Assembly: GCA_020746995.1 (NCBI GenBank) | Contig: JAGPXD010000003.1 | Location: 2,914,001 to 2,978,000 of the forward strand | Length of the DNA stretch: 64,000 bases | From: Plectosphaerella cucumerina | Taxonomy: Eukaryota > Ascomycota > Sordariomycetes > Glomerellales > Plectosphaerellaceae | Reading direction: 5' to 3' | Part shown: positions 56,301-64,000 of the stretch, piece after piece | How the letters are laid out: every line of letters begins with the position of its first letter | Numbering within the stretch: position 1 is the first letter of the stretch | The notes under the pieces: generated by a model | Database searches by the model: none | Seen by the model: the letters and a program-made list of their open reading frames with translations, nothing else | Told to the model about the DNA's origin: nothing | Position numbers and translations under genes: made by a program

Positions 56301-58182
56301 GGCGAGGGCTACTCAGCAGGACTTCAACACTCAGCAAGCCATCCAGGAGGATCCCATCCCAGAGGAAGCTCTACAGGAGTATTCCATCATGTCGGAGACC
56401 ACTCAAGAGGACACCGTCCCAGTGGCAGCCGCCGAAGAGGAGACAGTTCCGGAACCGGCTCTTCAAACGACCAGTATGTCGGAGCAAGTGACCCAGGCGG
56501 ACTCGATTACGGAAGAAGCTGTCCAGGAGAATCCTTCGGTGCAGGCTCCGGTGCCAGAATTGTCCATGCCCGAGGAAACCGCCTCAGCTCCTCTGCCGCC
56601 GGCAGCATCACCGTCCTCGACCACAGCATCACCGTCCTCAGCGCTGTCTTCCCCCCCGCCAACACCACCCTCCGCAGAGGCAACGCCCGACCCTGTGGCG
56701 CCAAGCGCGCCTATTGCGAAAGCTGCCGCTGCTGCCAAGCCCCATCGACAGTCGCTCCCAGCATACCAGCAGAGCTCTGGACCTCGACCTCTTCGATCGC
56801 AGCGAAAGTCCTTGCCCATGCCGTCGATGTCCACACCACTGTCCGCTGCGCCAACAGCTTCAGGTAAAAGCAAGAACAAGGGGAAACCCAAACAAGCAAA
56901 GGGATGGGTCTACGTGCGGGATGATGACCCCGAGGTGCAGGCCATTCAGCGACGTCAAGCCATGCACTGGGGCACTGACGAGAGTTCCCAACCCGCACTG
57001 CCGCCCCCCGCCAATGCTCACACAGATGACGGCAAGAAGAAGGAGAAGCCCAAGAAAGGCAAGGGATGGGTGTACGTGCTGGAAGACGACCCCGAAGCCC
57101 AGGCCATTGAGCAACGTCAGGCGAAGTACTGGGGCACCGAGACAAGCACACGACAGCCCCTGCCACCGCCGATCGACGAGGGAAGGACGGCTGACGGCAA
57201 GAAAACGGCGAAGGCTCGAAAAAGCAAAGGATGGGTGTACGTGTCGGAGGATGACCCCGAGGCCCAGGCACTTGAAATGCGTCAGGCTATGCACTGGGGC
57301 GGCGCCGAACGCCCCAGACGCGTCGACGAGACCGCTCGCCTTGAGCAATCTCCAGCGTCCAACCCTCAACCGCTGCCATCGAATGACGCAGACCTCGACA
57401 CAAGCCAGCCAGCCATCGCATCCTCGGCAAAGGGCAAGCCGAGGGGAAAGCGCGAGAAGGGAAAGGGATGGTCGTATCTGCCGGAAGATGCTCCCGAGGC
57501 GCAGGAGCTCCAGATGCGCCAGGCCAAGAACTTCGGCATCGGCCTCGACAGCAACCCTGCAAGCGCTCAGTCCATCTACGACGCTCTCAAGTCCAACCCC
57601 AGACACCGCAAACGTAAGACGATTGACGGCGTCGAGGTTGCTTTAGTAGCCGACGGCCGTGCCTCGCGACGCTCGTTGCCGGCACCAAGTGCAGCTGCCT
57701 CGTTGCAACACAGCGCCCATGCAACAGCGGTCTTCCAGCCCCTTCCCGATCCAAACGAGATACTGCCGGTGCCCGTCGCCTCGGCGCCGATGCAAAAACG
57801 GACATGGTCAGACAAGGAGAACCAGAGCACCTTGCCCTCTCAGGTCTCCTCAGGCAGCAGCCTTACTCAGATGCACCACCGCACGCTGGCACCTATGCGC
57901 CCTCGCCCTTCGCCTTTGTCCATTGAGGCAGGCGTCGACCTGCCTCTGACGAGGCCGCAATCGTTGGAGCCACTTTCTCCGCCGCCAGGTCCTCCGGCTG
58001 CCATCGCGCCTAGCATGGGGAGACCAGAGCAGGGTCACATGCTGGCACCCACTGCCTTTGCCATCAGCGACGCACTACTGTACCATTTCCGCGCGCCGCC
58101 GAGGATTTGGACGCCTGAGGATCAGCTGAGAGAGGAGGCAGCGGTTCTCGCCCTGAGCAGCCTTAAGACGGGGCTGAGGTGA
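53311..58182 (+). CDS. Sir2-family NAD-dependent deacetylase (Hst3/Hst4-like), giant form
   Basis: Two-exon gene, 1603 residues; family members are commonly 300-700. The catalytic core is split: GAGISTNSGIP near residue 32-42 is followed, after a 60-bp intron (53437-53496), by DFRSENGLYSLIQAQFD, then about 350 residues of Ser/Pro/Arg-rich insertion, then the rest: KGRDLFDVSIWSDP, CYTQNIDQIEEKVGL, catalytic His534 in FLHGSLQSLRC, zinc Cys542, 545, 568 and 571, RPDIVLYGE, LILGTSLKVHG and VFVNF. Nuclear histone deacetylation (H3K56 type in Hst3/4) is known for the closest group, and is inferred here. The C-terminal half is disordered, with E/Q/P-rich degenerate repeats (about 56230-56590) and four KGW repeats. 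The start MPTIEVLPDAEQ was chosen as the ATG nearest the core. Confidence 0.93.
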   Translation: MPTIEVLPDAEQLLQQIADALLKSRKVVVITGAGISTNSGIPVSLYPFSCREIATETDFREQDFRSENGLYSLIQAQFDAANKLHALAAAEADDTPAVDERSEPPPPKRRRLSQDTEPTLPSVVVATSTPRDAASTITEPQSPQYEAPSARDSVSGPEGRPLEDLQAIGDWPTQSIATTANLVNPLESHVLAQPIPDSRLSRPTVSSSPLRQALHASTYATCPGQELAAVPEHASDTIHDLPHDETESGPIPCSACTERASGESRRSRAASMPPSSLRPANTEMNQAPLRRARSASPPRRDCHCRASSTRQAFQRPENSEYSTPRRRGVLGVTSPPLSLPHMSGAGFSSARSKASARTPSRFRRGHRGINSSPLSSPPPVLFDPYQESSSSTSHQGSSEAGSAASSESGETPPSSMPSLTSQTSNPSRSSLPNLKGRDLFDVSIWSDPIRTSVFYTFASTLRQKSRDVEPTASHHFISHLRDRGKLVRCYTQNIDQIEEKVGLSTSLQQGPGSRGRFSRKSTGGFSNTSEPTDGKDNARRVDVNNGGVECVFLHGSLQSLRCFLCGQVCEWDEEGRHLETLSGRQPECPHCAGATAARQERGKRALGVGKLRPDIVLYGEEHPNAHLIDPLVKHDLGLYPDFMLILGTSLKVHGLKVIVREFAKAVHSKGGKVVFVNFTKAPESAWGDIIDYWIRWDCDAWVANLQQRIPLLWLPPGTKLPAPPKRKRESSNLEKASKKRSSGLVKQGSSIVVHSPADTTVTEDTIAVLGPSKPSSSSDTGSHVATVADCTGNAASTGDVQGVVGSSAEPPSSEVPPAANQPGVLSADVLTTAIPELSRPGDASSGYSAATFELRTSTDEPTAEAPAADGTSVLATSTPKTPKAPARPMSLREDKCSGAYLAWQITRDLRRLSGSAAEVATFSSPIARVKPVRTPRSAAKTTPPSSTPAGAQEQTHISPSDGSPSTRPPRAAQPEAILEAIQAEPTLEEAPLEDPIPARATQQDFNTQQAIQEDPIPEEALQEYSIMSETTQEDTVPVAAAEEETVPEPALQTTSMSEQVTQADSITEEAVQENPSVQAPVPELSMPEETASAPLPPAASPSSTTASPSSALSSPPPTPPSAEATPDPVAPSAPIAKAAAAAKPHRQSLPAYQQSSGPRPLRSQRKSLPMPSMSTPLSAAPTASGKSKNKGKPKQAKGWVYVRDDDPEVQAIQRRQAMHWGTDESSQPALPPPANAHTDDGKKKEKPKKGKGWVYVLEDDPEAQAIEQRQAKYWGTETSTRQPLPPPIDEGRTADGKKTAKARKSKGWVYVSEDDPEAQALEMRQAMHWGGAERPRRVDETARLEQSPASNPQPLPSNDADLDTSQPAIASSAKGKPRGKREKGKGWSYLPEDAPEAQELQMRQAKNFGIGLDSNPASAQSIYDALKSNPRHRKRKTIDGVEVALVADGRASRRSLPAPSAAASLQHSAHATAVFQPLPDPNEILPVPVASAPMQKRTWSDKENQSTLPSQVSSGSSLTQMHHRTLAPMRPRPSPLSIEAGVDLPLTRPQSLEPLSPPPGPPAAIAPSMGRPEQGHMLAPTAFAISDALLYHFRAPPRIWTPEDQLREEAAVLALSSLKTGLR
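53437..53496 (+). other. In-frame, stop-free intron inside the Sir2 NAD motif
   Basis: GTGAGC donor, GAACAG acceptor, 60 bp. Removing it joins GIP to DFRS, the invariant Sir2 NAD-binding loop. The length is a multiple of three and has no stop, so retention would insert 20 residues into that loop without shifting the frame. Confidence 0.8.
56230..56590 (+). repeat. Degenerate QEDPIPEEA-type coding repeats
   Basis: Roughly ten imperfect units of about 11-12 residues based on A-x-QEDPIPEEALQ in the Sir2-family protein, rich in Glu, Gln and Pro, with Thr/Ser variants towards the end. They predict an extended disordered linker. Confidence 0.65.
56880..57545 (+). repeat. Four KGWxYVxEDDPEAQA coding repeats
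   Basis: Four copies of a motif of about 30 residues, spaced 50-80 residues apart, in the C-terminal part of the Sir2-family protein (starts near 56887, 57049, 57208, 57445). Each has a Lys-rich lead, KGW-x-Y, an acidic DDPEAQA core, a RQA and a closing aromatic (HWG, YWG, HWG, NFG). I know no domain with this pattern. Confidence 0.85.
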
Positions 58183-58998
58183 GGCGGGGGTTGCATAAGT
58201 GGCCGCTTCGTCCTCAGGCGGGGGACGGATTTCCAGCGGAGCCACGATTAATGACATTTCATGATTTCTTCGAGTGGCTTGAACGTGACGTGATGACGTG
58301 CTTGCATGATGCACCGCGGATCTTGACGCGACAGCTCCACGTAGCTCTCGACTTGGTGATCTGGACGCGCAAGTCCTTGGCGTCGGGCGTTTGCGAGCGA
58401 CAGTTCCTCCTATTTGTGCACAGTGGTAGACGTTCGTGGGGGTTGACGGAGGTGCTCCCGGCGCCGAAGTCGAGTCGGACAGGGTTTACGCGGCTTCTCC
58501 GCCAGCGTTGCTTGGCTGCCCGTTGCAGCGGAATTAAGGCTCCTATCTATCCTTCGGGCTCGGCCTGTGCCGGGCGACAGGGCAGTGCTGCGCCACGAAG
58601 GATGAAACTAGGCTTCCCAGCGTGATTCAGGGCGTCGATTGTTCCCATGAGGTCGGTCCGAAAGGGGCATGTGGTCTGCCAGGTGTGGCATGACGTCTTG
58701 TGGTTTGGTGTTTCACGAAGTAGGTAAACACAAAGAACGGACGGCCGTGGTCGAATCGTAGGTATCTTTCTACCTTTCCGTCATGAGACTATTCGTATAC
58801 TTTCTATCACGTCAAGAAGTGTCCTCGTGTATCCGTGCATTTCTAAGAGCAACCCGCTTGACCCGACCTTGATGTTGTCCCTGACGCCATTCGCGAGACC
58901 GCTTGTTCAATTCCCTCACAGAAACAACGAGTAGAAGAGTCGCCAGATTTCTGACGACCTCAAGTATCCAACTTATTACTCCAGCAACGTATAAGCCC
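58183..58998. other. Convergent spacer
   Basis: About 0.8 kb between the stops of the Sir2 gene and the third Zn2Cys6 gene; no gene seen. Confidence 0.45.
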
Positions 58999-60806
58999 TC
59001 ATATTGGCGTGCTGGTTCCCGCATCGGAACATCCTTCAGAGGGTATCCAGTAACAGTCGTTGAGAATCTGGCCAAAGTCGCTTTCGGGACTTTCTGGCGG
59101 AGTGACGGGAACCATGCCAAGCCACGCTCTCGCCCTCGCCCTGAAGCACTGCGAGTCACTGAGAATCTCGTCAGCCAGGTCCGGTCCGGCGCTGAGCATA
59201 CTGTGCATGAACCGCTGGACGCGCCGGCCGCACTGCGGCCTCTGGAAGTAGAGCTGCATCTTGTGCATCTCAGGGCTCGTGAAGCCCTCAACCTCGGTGG
59301 AGAGCAGGTAGGCATACGCCATGCCGAGGGGAAAGAGAATCGTGTGCTTGCCGAAGACGCCCGAAGCCTTCTCGAAGAACATGTCGGACAGCTCGATTAT
59401 GGCGCAGCAGTAGGCTTGGGGGTTCGTTCGGTCGGGGAGGTTGAAGAGGTCGGCGGGGGAGTGGTTGGCGAGGACTTGTCGGAAGACGCCGTACGCGGTG
59501 ACGCAGGCTGCCCAGTACATTGTCATAACGTGACTCGCGGCGAATTCGGCGGTTGAGGGCGAGGTGAAGCCTCTTGATCTGAGGTTCTCGAGCTCGTCCC
59601 TGGGAGAGAGGCTCTCGAACCACCATGTTAGGTCTGTATCGATGTTCCAGCAGTCCTCGACAAGTTTGCGCAGGAGGGTAGCGCGCTCGATGGGGTCGCA
59701 GCAGAGGTTCAGCCGGTCTGAGTCTTCGAGAAGGCTGGGTATGTCTCCGATGATGTCGTAGAGAACGTCAGTCGGGGGCTTTAGGATCTTGGTCCATGGG
59801 ACCGTCTTCCATGTCGCGTCGGACAGTGCGCTCCGCCGCCGTAAGACGACAAGGGCGTTTGTCTGGGGAAGAGGTCAACGATGGTCTGAGAGGTAGGTGC
59901 ATGGCGTGGAGGGTGGTACTTACTACGTTCATCCGTGCATCGACAAACAAGTCGTGGGCGTGACCGTCAACATGGGCCTCGGGTGTCCTCTGCATGACAA
60001 GGCCCATCTGGCCGAGGTTATGTCCTTGCCAGCTGTTGGCCCAGGTAATGCTCGCCTCGTTCTCGTCGTGGAGACCGCATATCAGCTGCCACAAGTCAGC
60101 TATTGTGCTCATGAAGCCTTGGTTGGCCAGGCAAGGGGGAGCACTGAACTAACCTCGTACAGACCGAGGGTCCTGGTGGCCAGCAACAGGGCATCGGATC
60201 TGCGGCGAGACTTGCTCTTCAAGCCGAGGTTCATGTCACTGACTGCACCGGCGTAGAGCTTGAGGCTCTCTTCGGACATCCACCTTGTGTTTCTGAGGTT
60301 TCCAATGGTGCCTAGACACAGGGCAAGAAGTGCCTTATTCAGGGCCGGGTCCTTATGGCGCAGGTCAAGAACGGCGGGGACCCAGGTGATGAGCGAGTAG
60401 CGGGCCATGACCTGAATGGAGGCGGACCCCTCAGGGAGATACAAGTCCCAGAACATGTCCAGATACTTCTCCTCGTAGGCAGACTTGGACAGAGAGGCGG
60501 GCAGGGCGATCTCAGGGGTGCTCCTGGCAGTTGAAGTGTCGCTTCCTGGCCCGATGATGGGCGGCGAGGTGACGTTGACGAAGATCCATTGACGCTCATA
60601 ACCGTGGCACTCAATACGTGCCTTCTGGCATTGGCCGCAGCATGGTCGTTGGCCATCACACTAATACCGAGTCAGTGATGGTTCAGAAGATGTGGGAGAA
60701 GAAGCGCGCGGCGGGAATTCTGCCGGCGGGAGGAGACTGTACATACTCCCTTCTTCCTGCGGCGACACGTATGGCAGCCCTTTGAGCGTCCGGGAACGCC
60801 GACCAT
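58999..60806 (-). CDS. Zn(II)2Cys6 transcription factor with Fungal_trans_2-type domain
   Basis: Four-exon gene of about 520 residues. Exon 1 encodes MVGVPGRSKGCHTCRRRKKG; the first intron (GTATGT donor, ATTAG acceptor) ends just before CDGQRPCCGQCQKARIEC, giving C11-x2-C14-x6-C21-x6-C28-x2-C31-x6-C38. Then YERQWIFVNVTSPP and the helical regulatory domain: FWDLYLPEG, SLITWVPAVLDLRHKDPALN, KALLALCLGTIGNL, a CGLHDENEAS exon, and later CCDPIERATLLRKLVEDCWN and MYWAACVTAYGVFRQ, with a Pro/Ser-rich end. Introns fall after LGLYE and after ARMNV, both GT-AG. Typical of C6 regulators of secondary or nutrient metabolism; no target suggested by neighbours. Confidence 0.87.
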
Positions 60807-63800
60807 GACGGAGTTCAGTGACTGTATGCGGGATGCGGATGTTCAGCTGGAGTTGCAGGTTCACACGCGGGGATAGCTGCTGAGGGTTGGTGTTCGGCGC
60901 GGAATATGACTGTGTCGGGACGAGCACAGGGCTGGGCTAAGAAGGGTGGCGTCGGCAGACGGCGGACGACAGGTGTGGATTCGGGTGACTGAAGAAGACT
61001 TGTCTGACCTTGTTAATGGTTCAACGTAAGTCTCCGTGGGCGTTCGGTGGTAGATATGTAGTCCGGCGAAGACTGCGAAGAGGGGATAGCAGTAGATGAT
61101 ATGAAGACCGAAGAGAGTGCAAGGAGACGCTGGCTGACGTCTCTCAGGGCGCGTAAGCGGAGGCTGAGCAGATGCTTTGCTTCGTAGGTAGATGCCGCAC
61201 CTAGGAGGTAGCCAGGTAGGATAGGTACTGGCGACCGTGATGCCAGAGGAGGGGGGAAGAAACCGAGACTTGACCGTGCTCGTGCGTGGGTACAACGACG
61301 GGTACTGCTGCAGGCAGAATGGACCCTGGGTCGTTAAACGGCAGACATGGTGAAGGTGGGCGGAAAGGAGTCCGCGAAGGCGGCTGCATGCGCCCGGGAG
61401 GAAGACAACCAGAGATGGCAACCCCTGGGCGCCAGGCCTTGGTTCTCCGGGGCCCAGGCGAGGCCACCATTGGGCCAGTCTGATGCTGAGAGGTTCCATC
61501 TACCGGTTCACCTTCTGGCGACGGCACGGCTGCGGGAATACTGAGGGAACGAACTATGCACCGGGTGGGTGTGGTCGTGGGTTGTGGTCCCCTCAAACAG
61601 GGTCCCCTGCTGTTCGGGCGGCCGTCCGGACATTTGTCACTTGGAGACGATTCGATGTCTCGCCAAAGCTAGTCCCGAAGAAGATGTATTCCGCGCGAGG
61701 TAATGATTGGTCAAATGAGCGACGTAGAAACGACGACAGACAGCCTGACTGAAGACGAATTCTGACCTGGGCCCCTGAAGCCAGAGCGTCAAGGGCCCTG
61801 AAGCACTGTTCCCGACAACAACGACAGCACAGTGGAATGAAACAGCCGGCGCACAATCAAGACGCAAAACGGTGCTGGGACTGATGGCCGTGCCTCGTAT
61901 CTCACCAGTTGCCCGACGTTGTCCGAGTAGGTTCCATCCATGCCACGCTGACGGAGGGAAATAACGTTATGTCGTCCACTAAGGGGGTCCCCCTTCCCCG
62001 GAGAATCAGCTTCATAGCGGACTATTGCTTGCCGCAGCGGAGATGACCAAGGATGGCCACAGAAGCCTACTTCGCCGGGCCAAACGGGCGCCAATGTTCG
62101 AGACAAGCAGATCCCTCCATCCCCCGGTCGACGTCCGACGGATTGCAGTGCTGTCGTCAATGTCTCGGGCGCCACTGGCAATATCTCGAAGGATCCGAGG
62201 CCATGTAGGTCAGAAGATGGTCGGCCGCCGGCAATTCGCTGTATCGCCAGAACCATGTGGGCGGGCTCCCGAGGCGAAGGGCCCGACTGACTCGTTTCCT
62301 TCCCAAGACCAGGGGCAAGAAAGGCCCCCAATGTTACCATGAGATCGTCGAACCGATCCTCTAAGGCTGAATGGGACGGCACCCGCCCGATTCATCTGGC
62401 CCAATCGCCACGGCACCGACTGGAGCAGTTCTTCTGCTCACCCTAGGCCTCGAGCCGCCCCGGGTGCCCTGAGCACAGCGCGGTCCCCTCATCTTACCCC
62501 AAGGTCCTGAGGTGAGAACCCTGGGCCCTCTCCTTTTTCCGCTGACAGGGGCCGGTGCGGCGCCGGAGTGCGGTCCGGGCTTCGAGGGGGTACCGTAGCC
62601 GACACACTTTTCTCCATACAAACTTGGCGATTGCTTCTCCCACACGTGGCTCATCGAGAGACCAGTGCAGTCGTTGTGGACCACGCGAGCTCCTTTCCGC
62701 ACCGGGCAGTTGGCTCAACGACTTTGTCTGGCGCAACAGTGAGATCTGCTGAGGAGAGGGGCGCGGCAATAAAGGGGGAGCCACTTGAAGTGCAACGCTC
62801 TCGATTCCAGGCCTCCACCGGAAAAGGACTTTGTGACTGTCTCGTGTGGCCCGTCTGACGATCAATCACATCAACCCGTCTTCCGGCTACGAGAATCGTG
62901 AACGACGCAGGGCCTGGCCGTGGCTGCGGCCTGGCCATGGTGGCGATCACACCAGACAGAACAAGATGCATGCTACAGACTCGAAGATCTCCGGCGCCCG
63001 ACGTGGACGAACCAACTCCTCGAAGCCAGCAGACAGGACCAAGATGACGCCCAACCTTGCCAGCGCCCAGAGCCCCTGGTGCCACTTCGGCCCATCGGTC
63101 AACGCATTAGGAAACACCCTAGCCTTTAGTAAAAAGCTGACCAAGACCATGCATAATTCACACAGATTTAGAACGCTGTGAATCGACAGAAAACCGCTCC
63201 CAGCTATTGGACTGTCCCGGGGCTCAATTGGCCCGGCCCTGATGCGCCCGCTGAACCCCTGAGCCCTGCCTCCGCCGTCTCGGCTTGCCGTCGGCGTCTC
63301 TGCATGCCTGCCTCGTGGCCATGCAGGCGAGCAGACCATTGACGTCTTCTTGTGTTACCCCCCGCGTCGAAGTTGAGGCAGGCTGCCAGCCAGCAAACCC
63401 TCCGACCCTCAGCGCGGCGACCTCCGGTCCAGTGCCATGACCGGGACACACGCCACCATCAACAGGTCCCCTGGTCTATCACCTAGGCTAACGTCGTTAC
63501 GTGCGTACCGGATTTCGCCTCTGCTGGTCCGGGATGTTTGGGAAAGGTCGGGAGCGTGCTGGATCCTGTAGGGCTGCAGCTGTCTGCAAGTTTGGCAGTC
63601 GATACGCGGATTCGTGACCCGAGGTAGTCCCGTGGGCTTGCTCGGACTTCGAACCGGCACTGGGTGGCTGATGACGTGGATGATGCTTCCGGAAAGGGGC
63701 TTGTGTGGCGGGGGTTGAGCCTCCAACAGGTTGACAGTCGTGTCAAGCAGCCGGCGGTTGAATAAGATGGATCGGAAAGAAAAGGCTAAATGGAGAGTGC

Positions 63801-63913
63801 ATCGATCACCGGGAGCATCACCGTTCACATGATGCCCTCTCTGACACTACCCTAACATGAGAGCCAATGAGGGCCAAAGAACGTCTGGTGGCAGCCTTCC
63901 GATGACAGCCCAA
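60807..63913. other. Intergenic region at the right end
   Basis: About 3.1 kb with no supported gene. AGGTAGGTA-type words occur at 61185-61232. Open frames up to 197 codons overlap on both strands and show no family marks. Confidence 0.45.
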
Positions 63914-64000
63914 TCATGCAGAAGACCCAACTTCTGTCAGAGCTCGACGAAGACGACAGAGGTATGACACCAGTGGAAAGAGAGGAGCTAGGCTGGATTG
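63914..64000 (+). CDS. Possible start of a gene running off the right edge
   Basis: From an ATG at 63914 the plus frame is open to the window end and reads MQKTQLLSELDEDDRG and onwards, hydrophilic and acidic. Too short to identify; may be chance. Confidence 0.2.

Noticed and set aside
55995..56867. 290-codon frame with many Ser/Gly/His repeats inside the Sir2 gene.
   Set aside because: It is the alternative frame of the repeat-coding DNA of the Sir2 protein; repeats there are a shadow.
1..64000. A secondary-metabolite gene cluster spanning the oxidase, dioxygenase, CrtC-like gene and regulators.
   Set aside because: These genes are interspersed with thiolase, glycosidase and tRNA genes, and no PKS, NRPS, terpene cyclase or P450 is present.
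1..64000. Transposons, CRISPR arrays, rRNA genes including dispersed 5S.
   Set aside because: No transposase or reverse-transcriptase motifs, terminal repeats, spaced direct repeats or 5S-like sequence were noticed by eye; a repeat-library search would be decisive.

Overview
This window looks like nuclear DNA of a filamentous ascomycete (Pezizomycotina, probably a Sordariomycete). The evidence is short GT-AG introns of about 45-105 bp with CTGAC/CTAAC-like branch sites, three Zn(II)2Cys6 regulators, a PTH11/rhodopsin-type membrane protein, a Medusa-type developmental regulator, secreted glycosidases and intron-bearing tRNAs. Species cannot be named from the sequence. Gene models were assembled by reading frames and splice sites by eye; there is no transcript support.

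Layout. 1-27950 is gene-dense and mostly metabolic or secreted: the 3' end of a ferric reductase (+), a fungal-rhodopsin membrane protein (-), an MFS sugar transporter (-), a PhyH-type iron dioxygenase (-), a Zn2Cys6 regulator (-), a secreted GH5 hydrolase (+), tRNA-Pro with an intron (-), a secreted berberine-bridge-type FAD oxidase (-), a type I membrane protein of unknown role (-), an epoxide-hydrolase relic (-), a peroxisomal 3-ketoacyl-CoA thiolase with a PTS2 signal (-), a GPI-type GH128 glucanase (-), and a CrtC/Diels-Alderase-like secreted protein (-) divergent from a second Zn2Cys6 regulator (+). 28960-34090 holds a tiny membrane protein and a 1282-residue protein with a HicA-like C-terminal domain. 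36008-38366 encodes the Medusa-type regulator.

38367-50325 is about 12 kb with no convincing protein gene, lying upstream of the Medusa gene. It ends at a previously easy-to-miss two-exon gene for a 77-residue secreted peptide with eight cysteines. Then come tRNA-Asn with an intron, a very large Sir2-family deacetylase (1603 residues) with novel-looking C-terminal repeats, a third Zn2Cys6 regulator (-), and about 3 kb with nothing recognised before the right edge.

No transposon, CRISPR array, rRNA or secondary-metabolite core enzyme was seen. The most interesting items are the eight-cysteine peptide, the HicA-like domain in a fungal protein, the KGW-repeat tail and in-frame intron of the Sir2 protein, the large gene-free territory beside the Medusa gene, and the CrtC-like/regulator divergent pair.
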